Positions 38,171-55,365 of a stretch of DNA of 64,000 nt are shown piece by piece. The position numbers and the translations under genes are program-made. The number at the start of each line of letters is the position of its first letter. Position 1 is the first letter of the stretch. Under the pieces are notes generated by a model. The model searched no databases, was not told the DNA's origin, and saw nothing but the letters and a program-made list of their open reading frames with translations. Origin of the DNA: Manis javanica (Eukaryota; Chordata; Mammalia; Pholidota; Manidae); assembly GCF_040802235.1 (NCBI RefSeq), contig NC_133167.1, positions 39,740,001 through 39,804,000 on the forward strand, read 5' to 3'.

Positions 38171-41100
38171 GTTCACCAAATTTATTGTTGAACATTGAGA
38201 ACACCAGATTATGACAATTAAAAAGACAGCACCAAAAGTTGCTACACATTAATACCTGAGCAGAGACTGAAGGCAAATATTCACCTATTAAACCTTACAC
38301 CCATAATGCTGAAACACAGATTAAAACATTCACCACACTACAGAATAAAACAGCACTTTCTGTGAATTACAACCAGTTAAATGTAATGTTAACTATATCA
38401 TACAAAAATACACACAAAGTCACACATAATGTGTATTTAGTACACTGTACATTATACAAAGTACTGGAGAAGATCATGCATGTTTAAATGGAAAAATCTG
38501 CAAGGTGACAATCATTTTTCAGTATATGCTATAGGACAAGTTCCTTTGCGCTGTTAAGTATTGCTACTATGCACTGCATTTTCTAGATGAGAACAAAATG
38601 GTCAATTTGCAAATAAATGATTACTGAGTCTATCTCAGCATAACACATAGTTTGCCCTCTATAAACTTTTAACTATAATATAAAAGATGATACAGGTTGA
38701 CAGCCATATATTTCATATTATTACATACCTTTGCTCAAATTATTTCTATCTCAGTTTGACCATGCTTTAAAGAAAGACATGTTTTCTTTCTACATATTTT
38801 TAGAGAAACCTTTATTTTTGTCTTTGGGTGAGGTAGTGGAGGTGAAATTAGAAATAAGAAATGTGTTGCTTTTATGTTCAAAATTGCAATTGAAAAATAT
38901 TCAAGAAATTCTGAGTATACAGAAACATGGGCATCTTTTAGCACAGACCATGAATGTCCTGTGAATGGAATAATTTGTTTTAATGGATACTATATCCATT
39001 ATTTTAAATAAGCACAATACAAATACAAGTCTTTACATTAAAATATACCTAGAGTCAGTTCTCTTGATCTTAAAAATAATTAGAAAGAAAAAAAAAGAGA
39101 GAGAGAGAAGGTGAACATTAAAAATATACTACATGAATCAGTTTATTACTGAAAAATCATATCGGGTAAATAACTTTATTTGATATGTAATACAAGCTTC
39201 AGTGATCTGAGGAAAAATAAGTATAGGTCTCAGTACTTATAGACAGAAATAAATTCATGTCTTTGATTATTCCTTAGAAAGAAAACAAAATTACATTTGA
39301 AGATTCATTTTTCCATGTATAATAATTTCAGAACTGAAGTGCCACCACCTTCTCCTAAAATTAACTATGTTTTCAGAAATTTTAGCCAAACTTAATTTTC
39401 TACATCCATGAAATATAATTCAATTTTAATTCAAAATGAGAACTCTATAATTAAGGGAGGCCTTTAGAGCATATACAGAGTATATACATATAAATACTAA
39501 GAGAAATATTTTAAACTTTTACTTCACCAACTTCAGAGAAAAGGATTTGGGGCCAATTTGAGAAGACCACCCATAATAAAACATAGAGTTATAAAATTGT
39601 AGGGCATTCCTTCATTTTAAGGCACAGTCTGTTTTAGCCCAAACAACTGTAAGTTCAAGGTCACAGTGATAATATGCATTCAATTTTGGTCTGGTTTCAC
39701 ATGGGTACACTGCTACATTTATATAGTTAGTCATAAGTTTAAGAAACTGTAATATGATCACTTCAAAATAACATATTTAAGTCACTTATATATTTTTTAA
39801 AGTAAATAAGTAAGCCATACAATTTCCTAATTTATGTACACTAAACACTGGAGTTTCCTCCCCCTCCACAGTGGAGGAAAAGATGGTTATTTCTACCAAT
39901 ATTCCAACAAATATATATTTGACTATGTTTAGAAAGTATGGTTATGTTAAATACAGCATCTCCTACTTGGGATAAAACTATTTAGCACAAAAACAAACTC
40001 AGCTCAGAAAATAATGTTCACTGAATTTTTAAGTCTGTATATCATCTCTACTAATATTACGCAGTCCTCACCTGAAAATAGATAAACTGTCTTTAATTCA
40101 AGGCCAAACATTTTAATATTTGGCTTTCTCTGCTGCCTCTTTACTTCCAAGCTTACTTATGTAAACTGCGTTAACAGTGCTGGTCAGAGAAGCAGTTAAG
40201 TGACATTAAGTGGTACGAAAAACTACAATATGAGGACTGAAATTCCCTTTGAGAATTTCTACACGGAGAAATTAAAGAATTTCAACCAGATAAACAGTTT
40301 CTGGGTCTGTCATAATTTTACTTTTCTCTAATGAGTATACCACAATATCAATGTTAACACTTTAGCATTAACATCTTGATTGCTTTATATTTTCCTTTAA
40401 GATATGCATTTAAAAATGTTTAGTTTGTTGTACTATATGTTAGGTTCTAGTGCATAATCTTCCCGTGAAATACCTGATGTATAAAGGGACTGAAAGGAAA
40501 TATATAGAAAATTAAACATTTATTAGTAAACTGCATTATATAAATGACAGACACCATTACTAAAAGTGTTCTGTGCAACAAAATTAAAATTTTACATCAG
40601 AAAGAATCTGAAGCATTACTTCAAATGATTACTTTAATTAAGGAAAGATAATTATTAGATAAACTAATTTTTTAATAATAAAATCAGAGAACATTATTCA
40701 GGAAATCAGATATACTATGGTATAAACTGTACATATTTTTAAAGAAAAATTTGGGTGTGGAATATAAATTTTGATGAATTACACATTTAATTTCCTAGAT
40801 GAAAAATACTGAAAAGATTATTTTTATTTTAATTCCAATATGCTAAGAAATGTTCATTGGCACAAATATCTGGAGGTATTTTAGTTTCATTTAGCTTTGG
40901 TGGCAAAGTATGCTTTGCTAACCATATGAAGAGTTATATTTTCCAATGTAGAGTTTTATGCTAAAAACAATTCAAATGTGTTTTTTCTTCCTAAAAAAGG
41001 GATGTAAAAAGTTCAATATGAAACAAAACAAGTGCAACATGAATTACAAAATATGCCTATCATTTAGGTTTTGGAAGAGTTAATAGTTCTATGCTTTGTC

Positions 41101-44100
41101 TATAAATCCTTTACTACAACATTACTATTATATAAATACAAAAACCAAAATTAAAAAAAATAGCATATGAACTTTACAAAAATGGCTACTTTCTGACTTC
41201 CTAAACTAAGATTAGGATTCAAATACGCAAACAAATTTACACTAATCAAAACACATCAACAGATAGCTTTTCATAAGTGTTCAAAGTTACAATATACAGA
41301 ATCAGTACAGAATACTTATGATTCATATATATCAAGTCCTATACAAAGCCATCAAAAATTAACTGGTTACTTGGTATTCAAAACATAGTCATTTTTGTGA
41401 GCATAACATGCCAAGCACTTTTAGAAAGTACTTGATTTAAAAATTTTCAACCGTAGACAATGTAATCAAGATATAGCTTAGAATACTAACTTTTGAAAGA
41501 CATGTTTTCAATTCAAGTTTACTGTTACATTGATACTATTAATGAAATAACAGTCTATTTTCAAAACTTTATTCCATTTTAAAACTAAGTTATTAATAAT
41601 ATAAAACTCAGTCTTCTGTATTCATAATATATCACAAAAATGTGAATTCTTGAGCATTTATAGTACATTTATTCAGATCTGATTACTGACCTATCTTTTC
41701 TTACCTTATTACCAATCTTACTAAAAGTAAAGAACGGGAGTAGCCTCAAAGACTTTCTATTTTCTCACTCTGTTAAAACGTATTGTACAAAAGTGCATGA
41801 ATAATATATATAAATAAAAGTTCATTACAGAATGTGAAATAGCATGCTTTGTTCAAAAAGACTGGGATAAAATTTCAGTTCCCAATCATCTCACTATTTT
41901 GAAAAAGTATCAACTACATTTACCTTGTGTTGCAAGGAAGTTTTCTGTCTAGGTATAATTTCACAATACAAAGATACTTTTATTGCTTCCTGAGGAGTGT
42001 GCCATGTTCTCCAAATTGACTTCCCCCACAAAACTTCACAAGATATCTTGTTTCCTATGGTATGTAAGCTTATAAATCTAAACACTGAAAAAACAAAAAA
42101 TGCTGATGAGAAATAATCAACTAATGGCCACTCATAGAAGGTATCAAAACATTAAATTTTTCCCAAATGATTTTAATAACAAGTTACTCAAATTGCAAAT
42201 GCAGTAAAGTTTTCATTAAGCCTCAAAAATAAAGCATGACATTCCACTAATTTAAGCCTAATGCCGAGTGAAAATACAGGGCAATTGAATTATCTGCACA
42301 TTCAGGAATGAGCCCTAGTTTTCATCTCATAATCTTTGTGTTTCCCCATTTTCCCCAGAGTTTTCAAGAACTAACCTGGAAATTAAGTTTTACCTCCTTT
42401 TTTTTTCCCTGATAATCTTCTGCAACAAGTGTTCATGAGTGGTAAAGTGCAATGAATATACTATGCTTTATGTAAGTGAAAATCTTAAGAGTTGAGAAAA
42501 GTATAGGAACTAGATAATGAACAAATCAGATAATCTGCCTCATATTAAGTATATGTTTGCAGTGGAAATGTGTGCCATCTGCATGAGTGATAGGATAATC
42601 AACAACAAACATTACTAGGCCTACCATAATTCTTCATTTTTTCCCTACCATGTAGTCATGTAGATATAATAGCGTAGCTCAATCAAGAAAAGGCGTTCCA
42701 TTATATACAAATAAATTTATCTGCCCAAAACGTGAAAAAAAGATGCATCAATTCAGCCTCAAAATCAATGTTAGACAGGCACAAGTGTTTTTTTTTAACC
42801 ACTGCTTTAAATATTTTCATTCTGATGACAACCAAGAAAAGAGCAGAACCTGCTTAATTTCTGGCATGAAAAATATCCAGAAAAAAAGAGCATTAATGAT
42901 TTTCACCATACTATCAGCTCCAAATTATAATACTAGTAACTAGTAAAAATACTAGTAACTTTTCAAAACACTAAAAGTACTGAGTGTTTTTCCTATCCTA
43001 TCTAGTCTATATTTGATCTAGTTACTAATAATAGGGTCCAGGGATAATTTTCATAAGCAAAAAACATACTTAAAATTCAACAAATTCTAAATAAAAATGT
43101 AACAAAACTCTGAATTAGATAATACATAACTGCCAAAAAATAATTCCATTTTTTAGTAACATTGCTAACTAATAAAGCTGTGTTCTTTTACCAGCTAATG
43201 TAGATTGTAAACATAATAGAAACAATTTATAAAGACAAAAGGACTTTCCTTTTCTCAAGTGATAGAAACATCTCACTATTCTTCAGACAGAGTCTACTTT
43301 TCTTCTTTGGTAGTTTTTTGGGTTTAAAGTGCATCAGGACTTGATGAAGACCCTGTGAAAATGTTAGTGCATAACACACACATATATATATATATGTGCT
43401 ATACACTAATGTGTGTCTATATGTCTGTACATTTATGTATATAATGGCAAAAGACTCAACTTACTGTTGTTTATAAAATACTTAATTAGAATCTTTTTTG
43501 CAGTCCTAAAATAAAGTATTTTGTTGGAATAAGTAAGACTTCAGGACTTGATAACCACATTCACATTAAAATATTCTAGTAAGAATTAGTGTACCTAGTT
43601 TGCTGCTTTAAAAAGCTAATATACTACTCACAAATGAAAAAAGTTTAGCTTGTTACATTTTATTCACTAGCAGTACTAACCAGGAGAATTTAGATCACAT
43701 AAACACAATGCTGTCAATAGAAGGCTGTCAACAGAAGAGCCAAATTAATGAGTTTTTTCAAGTTCTTGCTGTATAAAGGTCTAAGTTCAAATTCAGAAAT
43801 AAATGACACATTTAACCTATAACTTGAAATACGATTACAATATCAGTGAAAAAACAAAAGATAGCCCATGTATAAAAATTGTTTATGGGTACATGTATAG
43901 TTAATCACAGGCAGATGCATCATCCTTATTTAAATATGTATGTGATATGCCATGGGACAAGTGTATAATCTAACAAATATGCTTTCTTTTCAGGTACTGA
44001 ACACACAAGCATTTTGTATTTGTTCCTTTTGCTACTTCTCTCAAATAAACAAGAGCCTGGTATGCCTGCCATGTCCACTATGAGGTTATCACTTCCCTTT

Positions 44101-45703
44101 AATGGTCTCAGTGTAAGTGAAAATATGAATACTGAACAATACGTATGAAGTTGGGAAAGATAGCAAAAGGAATCAAATGGATTTACCTTTAGGTGATAGC
44201 AAGACCCTCTTCAACTGATGCCAAAACAACACGGACTTGAGGAACTACTGATAAGTGGGGTCAGTAAAGTGGGGATAACCCACTATGGGCAAAACAGCTG
44301 AGAGGTTATAATGGAATCCATATGCAACAGCAGATGAAATGAACCTGGTATTCTAGGACATCCCTGGGTACTAACAAGGACAAAATTTACAGGTACAACT
44401 GTGAAATTACTAGAACTTAAGAACTCAAGAGGTTTGGGTATTTACAGCATACACATCTAAAGGAAGAGCTCTATAAGCCAAGTATACCTCAGCTTGTTTA
44501 TTCGATCTTAAGGCAAAGATACCTCACTCCATTACCTACTTTCTACTCTTCTGTAGCTAAAAATGAGAGGAAATTGGAAATGAAATAGAAATATTATTAC
44601 TTTTTCTGTCAAACAGCAATCATTTTGGCAAATTAAGATTCCATTGTTACACCTAACAGCTGAAAAGCCTCCAATATATTCAGGTGTTTATATTTATGCT
44701 ATTAACGGAACAATTTGTCTACTGTTATTCCATTAATAGTATAATTTTAAATATCAAATGTGGTACTGCACTTCATCATGTTGACTTTCCACATTAGACA
44801 AAAATATGCAAACCTAGAGTTTTTTCTGACAACTGGAATTCAGTTAACAAACCATCATGACCTGGGGCTCTTTTGGCAACCATGGTGTCAATGAATTAAA
44901 TAAAATGGCATAGATTGAACAACTGAACTGCTCCAATGCAAGTAAGTAAATATCTATGAAAAGTTTCTTTACATTTAACAACAGATCTCTACAATGGTCT
45001 GCTGATATTCACCAAGACCATAAAATAAGATTTGCATTTAAAAAGTACTAGAAAATTTCATTAAGTTTTGAATTTGAATTATGTTTCCACCCATTAATTA
45101 GTCTTGCTTCAGTTACCAAGAAAACATGTCGCCTTAGAATTTAAAGTTGTATTTTTAGAGATGTAAAAAAAGAGAAAAAGATCTACTTAGTTCATTGTGG
45201 CTGCCAAAAGTTGACCAGACTCTTCAGGCTATTTCATTTGTGAGAAACCAAAAGTTGCAAATTTCATCAGTCTTTAAGACTGATTTCTCAGTATGTATAC
45301 TGAAATAGCAAATACAAAGTAACCACTTTTCAGAAGAAATTTTTATGAAATAAGCAGAATGCCTGAGGGGAGATTACAAACTGCCACATTTACTGACTGT
45401 GTAGAAGATCACTGCCATGGCCAGTCAGCAGATTCGTTGATGTGAAGAGGAATCCTCAAAGACAGTGGCCACTATATCCTTTTACTAATTTTTCAAAAAT
45501 GACTAGTACACAGATGACACACCACGAAACAAAACCATGCTTCAACTACTTTCCTCAAGCATTACAAAACTAATTTCCTATTTTCAATACTGTAAAAATA
45601 GACTTGTCTTCTCCAAAGGATCTTGCTGTCCACATTGATGATGTGTTCATCTTATTACTGACTCTAAAGGCTTAAATCATCTTTAGCATTCCTTAAATCC
45701 AAT
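38170..45703 (-). other. PGAP1: PGAP1 3' UTR (long)
   Basis: About 7.5 kb of AT-rich DNA, nearly free of recognisable interspersed repeats, follows the PGAP1 stop codon and stands out from the repeat-rich flanks. This agrees with the very long 3' UTR I recall for mammalian PGAP1. Many AATAAA-like signals occur in the minus orientation, so alternative polyadenylation is possible. A short dinucleotide repeat lies at about 43375-43396. The distal end is inferred, not proven. Confidence 0.6.
38181..38186 (-). terminator. Candidate distal poly(A) signal of PGAP1
   Basis: AATAAA on the minus strand (TTTATT on plus), near where the repeat-poor block ends. Other candidates are nearby (about 38107-38112). 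Confidence 0.35.
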
Positions 45704-45842
45704 TTACATGAAGTTGCATAATGCACGGAGTAAAAGAGGAATGAAGACAAAGCATGGAACCCTGTATAAATGTGCTGACCCAAAAGCGATCACACCAACA
45801 GCCAGTGGAAGTGGAAATTGTTAAGTAATCTTCAGCAATTTA
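45704..45842 (-). pseudogene. PGAP1: PGAP1 last coding exon, with premature stop
   Basis: PGAP1 is the ER-membrane GPI inositol-deacylase that removes the acyl chain from the inositol of newly made GPI-anchored proteins; this exon gives its C-terminal membrane tail. After the acceptor (CTCTTAACAG at 45843-45852) the frame reads KLLKIT, then TAA (45822-45824), then continues as [15 protein letters not shown] to ...RALCNFM and the natural stop TAA at 45704-45706. The human protein, as I remember it, has Ser where the TAA lies (TCA to TAA is one change). The stop would remove the last 39 residues, including a hydrophobic segment. No other PGAP1 exon is seen to the right. It is either an orphan duplicated exon or a truncating allele; a sequencing error is possible. 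Confidence 0.85.
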
Positions 45843-46731
45843 CTGTTAAGAGACAGAGAAATGTACATTACTATGTAAAATACATGGTGAGCAAAAACAG
45901 AATATGTTGATCTTTTATACAGTTTTGTGAAAGTGTTCTAAGTGATTTTAAATGAAGTAATTTTTCATATAATGAACATAACTGTCCATACTTAAAAAAA
46001 AATCAATACAAACAAGCCATATTTTGGAAAGAGAGAAATATTCCTAATTAAGTAAATAACCAATTTTGCTTAATCTTTAAAATTTTAACAACATAAAAAG
46101 ACTAACTCAGAACTCAGTGCCGCCAAGACACACCTGCAACAGCTCACCTGAAAGAGCTGTTAGTAGTGAAGGTGATTACTTGTCAGTATGTGGCCAAGGA
46201 AGCTGAAAACCTTCTGCAGGTCACGTAGCATTTTAGTAAATGAGTAAAGAAAGACAAAACGCATATACACAACATTTAGTGAAGAAAATAACCCAGGAAT
46301 GTGTTATGTAAAGAGATTCACTTCAGTGTCTTATAAATTTACCATGTATGAAATCATCATTTTTTTAAATCTTTAACATTCAGCATAAGCATGTGCGCCT
46401 TTTGTATCTGTAACTCTGTGCTCATAAAGCCCTGGTAACCAAGGAACCATATTGTGACTTCACACAGAATCCTGTTAGGGTTCTACCCCTGAGCATGCTG
46501 GTAAACCGGGCCTTTGTGAGATAGGCTCTTCTACAGGGAGTTTGATTCAAAGTGTGTTTCTTCACTAGGACATATTTTACAGTGCGATTTCTTCATTCTA
46601 AAAGCAAAGGAATACATTTCCAAGCATATTTTCCACTGCGGTTTCATTTAGCACATTGTGTTGTTTCTCCTAGTAAAAGGGGAACTCGAAAACAATTCTA
46701 CTTGAGTTGATCTTACTGTTTCTAATTGGTG
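45843..46731. other. Region next to the PGAP1 exon, possible duplication junction
   Basis: No PGAP1 exon, other exon or clear repeat is seen. If the tandem-duplication reading is right, the breakpoint lies somewhere between here and 50478. A CRE-like TGACTTCA (46455-46462) and a GTAACCAAGGAAC motif (about 46435-46447) lie upstream of the open segment at 46732. Confidence 0.4.
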
Positions 46732-47058
46732 ATGCTGCCCAGAAGAAGTAAGTCTCCGGAGAGGCCTGCACTTTCCAGGCCGCCTGAAAGCTATCAGCCC
46801 CACGCGAACACTGGGAAGGAAGGAGCTGCCTCCGCTGCACTGCCCAGTGTCACTCCCAACTCCACACGCCATGTGACCTGTGCGCCGACCCGGACTTTGA
46901 GGAGATCTTCTCAGGAGATTGGAGACTCTGGAATCTCTCTAAAGACTCTTTTCAATGCTATTAAAACTATGGAGGGAAGGCTGGAAGGTAAAATAGACAG
47001 TCTTGCTTCAAGACCATTAATAAATGATGAGTCGCCAAATTTTCTTAAAGTGAATTCG
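46732..47058 (+). CDS. Unrecognised open exon-like segment with consensus donor
   Basis: I do not recognise this protein. The ATG at 46732 opens 109 codons ending exactly at a GTAAGT donor (47059-47064), phase 0. The N-terminal half is basic and Ser/Pro-rich (MLPRRSKSPERPALSRP...); the C-terminal part (SGISLKTLFNAIKTMEGRLEG) looks like the start of an amphipathic helix or coiled coil. Reading runs past the donor to a stop at 47146-47148. The next plus-strand exon-like segment (50479) begins in the same phase, so the two could be spliced. Alternatives: the N-terminus of an old LINE ORF1, or a retrocopy fragment, since L1 3' debris follows at 47.7 kb. No poly(A) tail is seen. Low to moderate confidence that it is an exon. 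Confidence 0.4.
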
Positions 47059-47689
47059 GTAAGTGAAGACCACAAATTAAATGGTAAGGGAATTCCAACT
47101 TACAACACAATGAAGCAAAGTAGTAACAATAACAACCCAGAAAGATAATGTTTGGAGGTATGAGTAACAATAAAGAAATCAGGTTCTTCACAAATAGGAA
47201 AAACTGACGAGGTAGATTGAAACCAGTATTCTGGCTATCACATAATTCATTTTTATTTTGGACATAGAAATACCAGATTTGCCTCAACAGTAACCATTCA
47301 GGTTTTTAATTTTTTTTTAAATTTAAAGGTATCTACCTAACCTTAATATCTGCAGTAAAATATTTAGAGAAAGTCTGATTTTAAGAGAGAAATACTTTAA
47401 AGCCCTAAAAACTTGAACATGGACAGTATTTTCCAAAGAAAACTTTTTAGAGCATCCATCTTTGTTTGATACATAAAAATAGAAAGTACTATAGCTTGTC
47501 TTCTACAGTTGACTAGAACATTTCTGTGAACATTTTTTGCTAGTGGCCTTATAAACACTAGTAAAATTGTGTTTATAAGAAGGTTATAAAATACAGTCTG
47601 CTTTTTGTACCTTTCTAAAACAAAATCAAATAGGTTTTTAGAACCTACATATTGGCAGCTTGTGTACTATTTTTGGATCCTCACAGAAA

Positions 47690-48170
47690 AAGTATTTTAA
47701 GTGTTACAGGTGAAAAGTTTTAAAGAAGTGTAATAACCTTGAGGAAAGTGTGGGGAAAACATTCTTTTTTGCTGTTGGGAGTATAAAATGGTACAACTTC
47801 CTCTGAAGGGCAATTTGGCAATATTTATTACTTTCCCCCACAATTGTACTTCTAGGACTCTTACCTACAGATACACTAGCTTGTACATGTGACATGTTTA
47901 CAAGGTTACTCGTAACCATGTTCGGTAGCAGCAAAACACTGGAAACAACCAAGATTCCATCAATAAGACACTGGCCAAATAAATCATTGTGTATCTATGG
48001 TTTGGAATACTGCTGAAAGACATATATACAATACATATGTGTGTATGTATAGTTTAAAACAAGATGCAGAAGAGTACATGTAGAATTTTACTGTTTGTGT
48101 TCCAAAGGGGTAGAAGAGAAAGAATGTATACACTTGTAATGCGCAGATACCTAATTCACAATACATTGAT
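47690..48170 (+). repeat. Ancient L1 3' fragment
   Basis: Old L1M-type text: 'TGCTGTTGGGAGTATAAAAT' near 47770-47789, 'GGAAACAACCAAGATTCCAT' at 47941-47960, followed by ATATGTGTGTATG. Strongly decayed. Confidence 0.65.
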
Positions 48171-48349
48171 TTTATATAAAATCAATTTACATTTTTTTAA
48201 AAACTTAGTTTTGCATAAGGAAACTCAGTGTTTGGGAGATTTTACACTTCACTCTTATGTACCTTAAGTGTAATGTGAACTGTGCTTTCTACTCAAAATA
48301 ACTTTATGAACATTTCATTTTCAACAAAAGTGAAAGCAGAAAAAGGATG

Positions 48350-49575
48350 GCCTTTTCAGCACACAGTGCTGGAGCAACTGGGTAGGCATATGCAAAAGCA
48401 AACAAAAATCCTTTGATCTATACCTCACACAGTATATAAAAATTAACTCAAAATTGATCAGAGCCCTACATGTAAAACCCAAAACTGTAAAATGTTTAGA
48501 AGAAAACAGGAGGAAATCTTTGTGACCTTAAATTGTGCAGATTTCTTAAGCGTTGACATCAAAAGCATAATGTCATAAAGGAAAAAGATGATAAATTAAC
48601 AGCTGCGCTTTTCAAAGATATTGGTAAGATAATCAGAAGATAAACTATACACTGGAAGAAAATGTTTGCAAATCACCTATCTGATAAAGGACTTGCCTCC
48701 AAAATATGAAAAATTCTCAAAACTCACTAGGAAAATCCAAGAAAAAGAATGGCAAAATATTTGAACAGGCATCCCACCAAAAAGATAAATTTGGGCGGTA
48801 AATAAGGACTTGAAAAGATGTTAAACACTAGTCGTTAGGGAAATGCAAATTAAAACCACAATGAGATATGCCTCCATACCTATTAGAATGTGTAAATTGA
48901 AAAGCTGGTCATACCAAGTGTTAGTGAGGATGTAGAACAACTGGAAGCCTCATACACTGCTAAAAGGAAGGTAATGTAATGCAAACACTTGGGAAATAGG
49001 TTGGTAGTTTCTTTAAAAGTGAAACATAACCACTACAGTATGACCCAGCCATTCCACTCCTAAGTATCTACCAAAGATAATGAAAGCATACGCCTGCACA
49101 GAAACTTGTACACAACTTTTCACAGCATATTTGTTTGTAATAGCTTAAAACTGGAAATAATTCAAGTGTCCAGCAGATGAATGGATAAGTAAATTGTGGC
49201 ATATCCCCATAATAAAATACTATTCAGCAACAGAAAGGAATGAACTATTGATAAACACAGAAGATTGAATGAATCTCAAAATAATTATGCTGAATGAAAA
49301 AAGCCACTCAAAAAAGTACATACGATTACATTTATATAAAATTCTAGAAAACAAAAACTAATTTATTGTGATAGGAAACACAGATCGGTTGTTGCTTTGG
49401 GTAGAGATGTAGGAACAGGAGGAGAGAAGGGAGAGATTACAAGGAGGCATAAGGGAACTTTTGGGATGATGGAGATGTTCAGTGTTTTGACGATGGTTTC
49501 AAGAGTTTATACACATGGAATATACACTGTAACTATACACAGCTTATTTTATGTCAATTATACCCCAGTAAAGCT
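48350..49575 (+). repeat. Ancient L1 ORF2/3' end
   Basis: L1 3' region in order: 'CAGTGCTGGAGCAACTGGG' near 48365-48383, 'GAAATGCAAATTAAAACCAC' at 48840-48859, 'AGATGAATGGATAAGTAAAT' near 49175-49194. About 1.2 kb, with many indels. Confidence 0.85.
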
Positions 49576-49649
49576 GTTACAGAATAATGTGAATGTATTA
49601 CCTATACAAAAATCAGTTGTATTAAATAACATTATATTAAATTCTATAT

Positions 49650-50035
49650 AGAAATAGAAAACGGTGGCCAGGGGATGGGTTTGGGGAGATGTGAATACAA
49701 AGAAATACCACAAGTGAAATCTTTTGTGGTGATGGAATGGTTCTGTATCTTGACTGTGGTGGCATTCACATAATAATGTTCATAAAGCTATGCACATGGG
49801 CACACACACAGATGAACAGAGGTTAAAAAATGGTGAAAACTGAGTAAGGTCTATAGTCCACTAATCTAACTAACAATAATGAACCAAAGTCAATTTCCTG
49901 GTTTTGGTGTTGAACTACAGCAATATAAAACATCACTCATCAGAGGCAGGGCAAAGAGTACATGGGAGTCTGCACTTTTTTTTGCAACATCCTGTAGGTC
50001 TATAATTATTTCAAAATAAAATTTTTTAAAAGAGT
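49650..50035 (+). repeat. L1-type 3' UTR fragment
   Basis: 'TGGTGATGGAATGGTTCTGT' near 49728-49747 and 'TTATTTCAAAATAAAATTTT' near 50006-50025 are typical of old L1 3' ends. Diverged. Confidence 0.7.
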
Positions 50036-50415
50036 GATGTTTAGTATGAAGATCACCTGAAATGATTGTGTAGATACAGCAAGTGTTTTGAGATATAAAT
50101 ATCTAATTCTTCTAATAAGGGTTCATTCTTCTGTGATACTATTTAGTACTTAATCATCTTTGCTTTTATTCTATTCATGCACTTACATTAAATTTTTCAA
50201 ATTCCATGATCATATTTCTCTGTAATTTTACATCTTAGCTTCATAGTCTTATCTCCTTTACCCCTTATTCTGTACTTGGATCATCACAAACCATATATAA
50301 GGCTTGTCCATGTTTATTCAGGTTTTTTTTTGCTTTGTAGTTTTCTTTAAAGGGAAAACAATGAATAATGCTGGTTCTTATTTATAGTAAGAATATTTAA
50401 ACATTTTAAGTTTGA

Positions 50416-55352
<4,937 letters not shown>

Positions 55353-55365
55353 TTCCCCCCTTTCT
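55353..55365 (-). promoter_or_regulatory. Polypurine tract
   Basis: AGAAAGGGGGGAA on the minus strand directly abuts the 3' LTR. It is the expected start of plus-strand DNA synthesis. Confidence 0.9.

Noticed and set aside
41894-42085. 63-codon minus-strand ORF preceded by a good-looking acceptor (TTTTTTCAG)
   Set aside because: It lies inside the PGAP1 3' UTR downstream of the true C-terminal exon and matches nothing in PGAP1; the acceptor is probably chance in T-rich sequence.
46081-46240. Possible further PGAP1 exon with CTTTCAG acceptor on the minus strand
   Set aside because: The translated text does not resemble the PGAP1 segment expected before the last exon.
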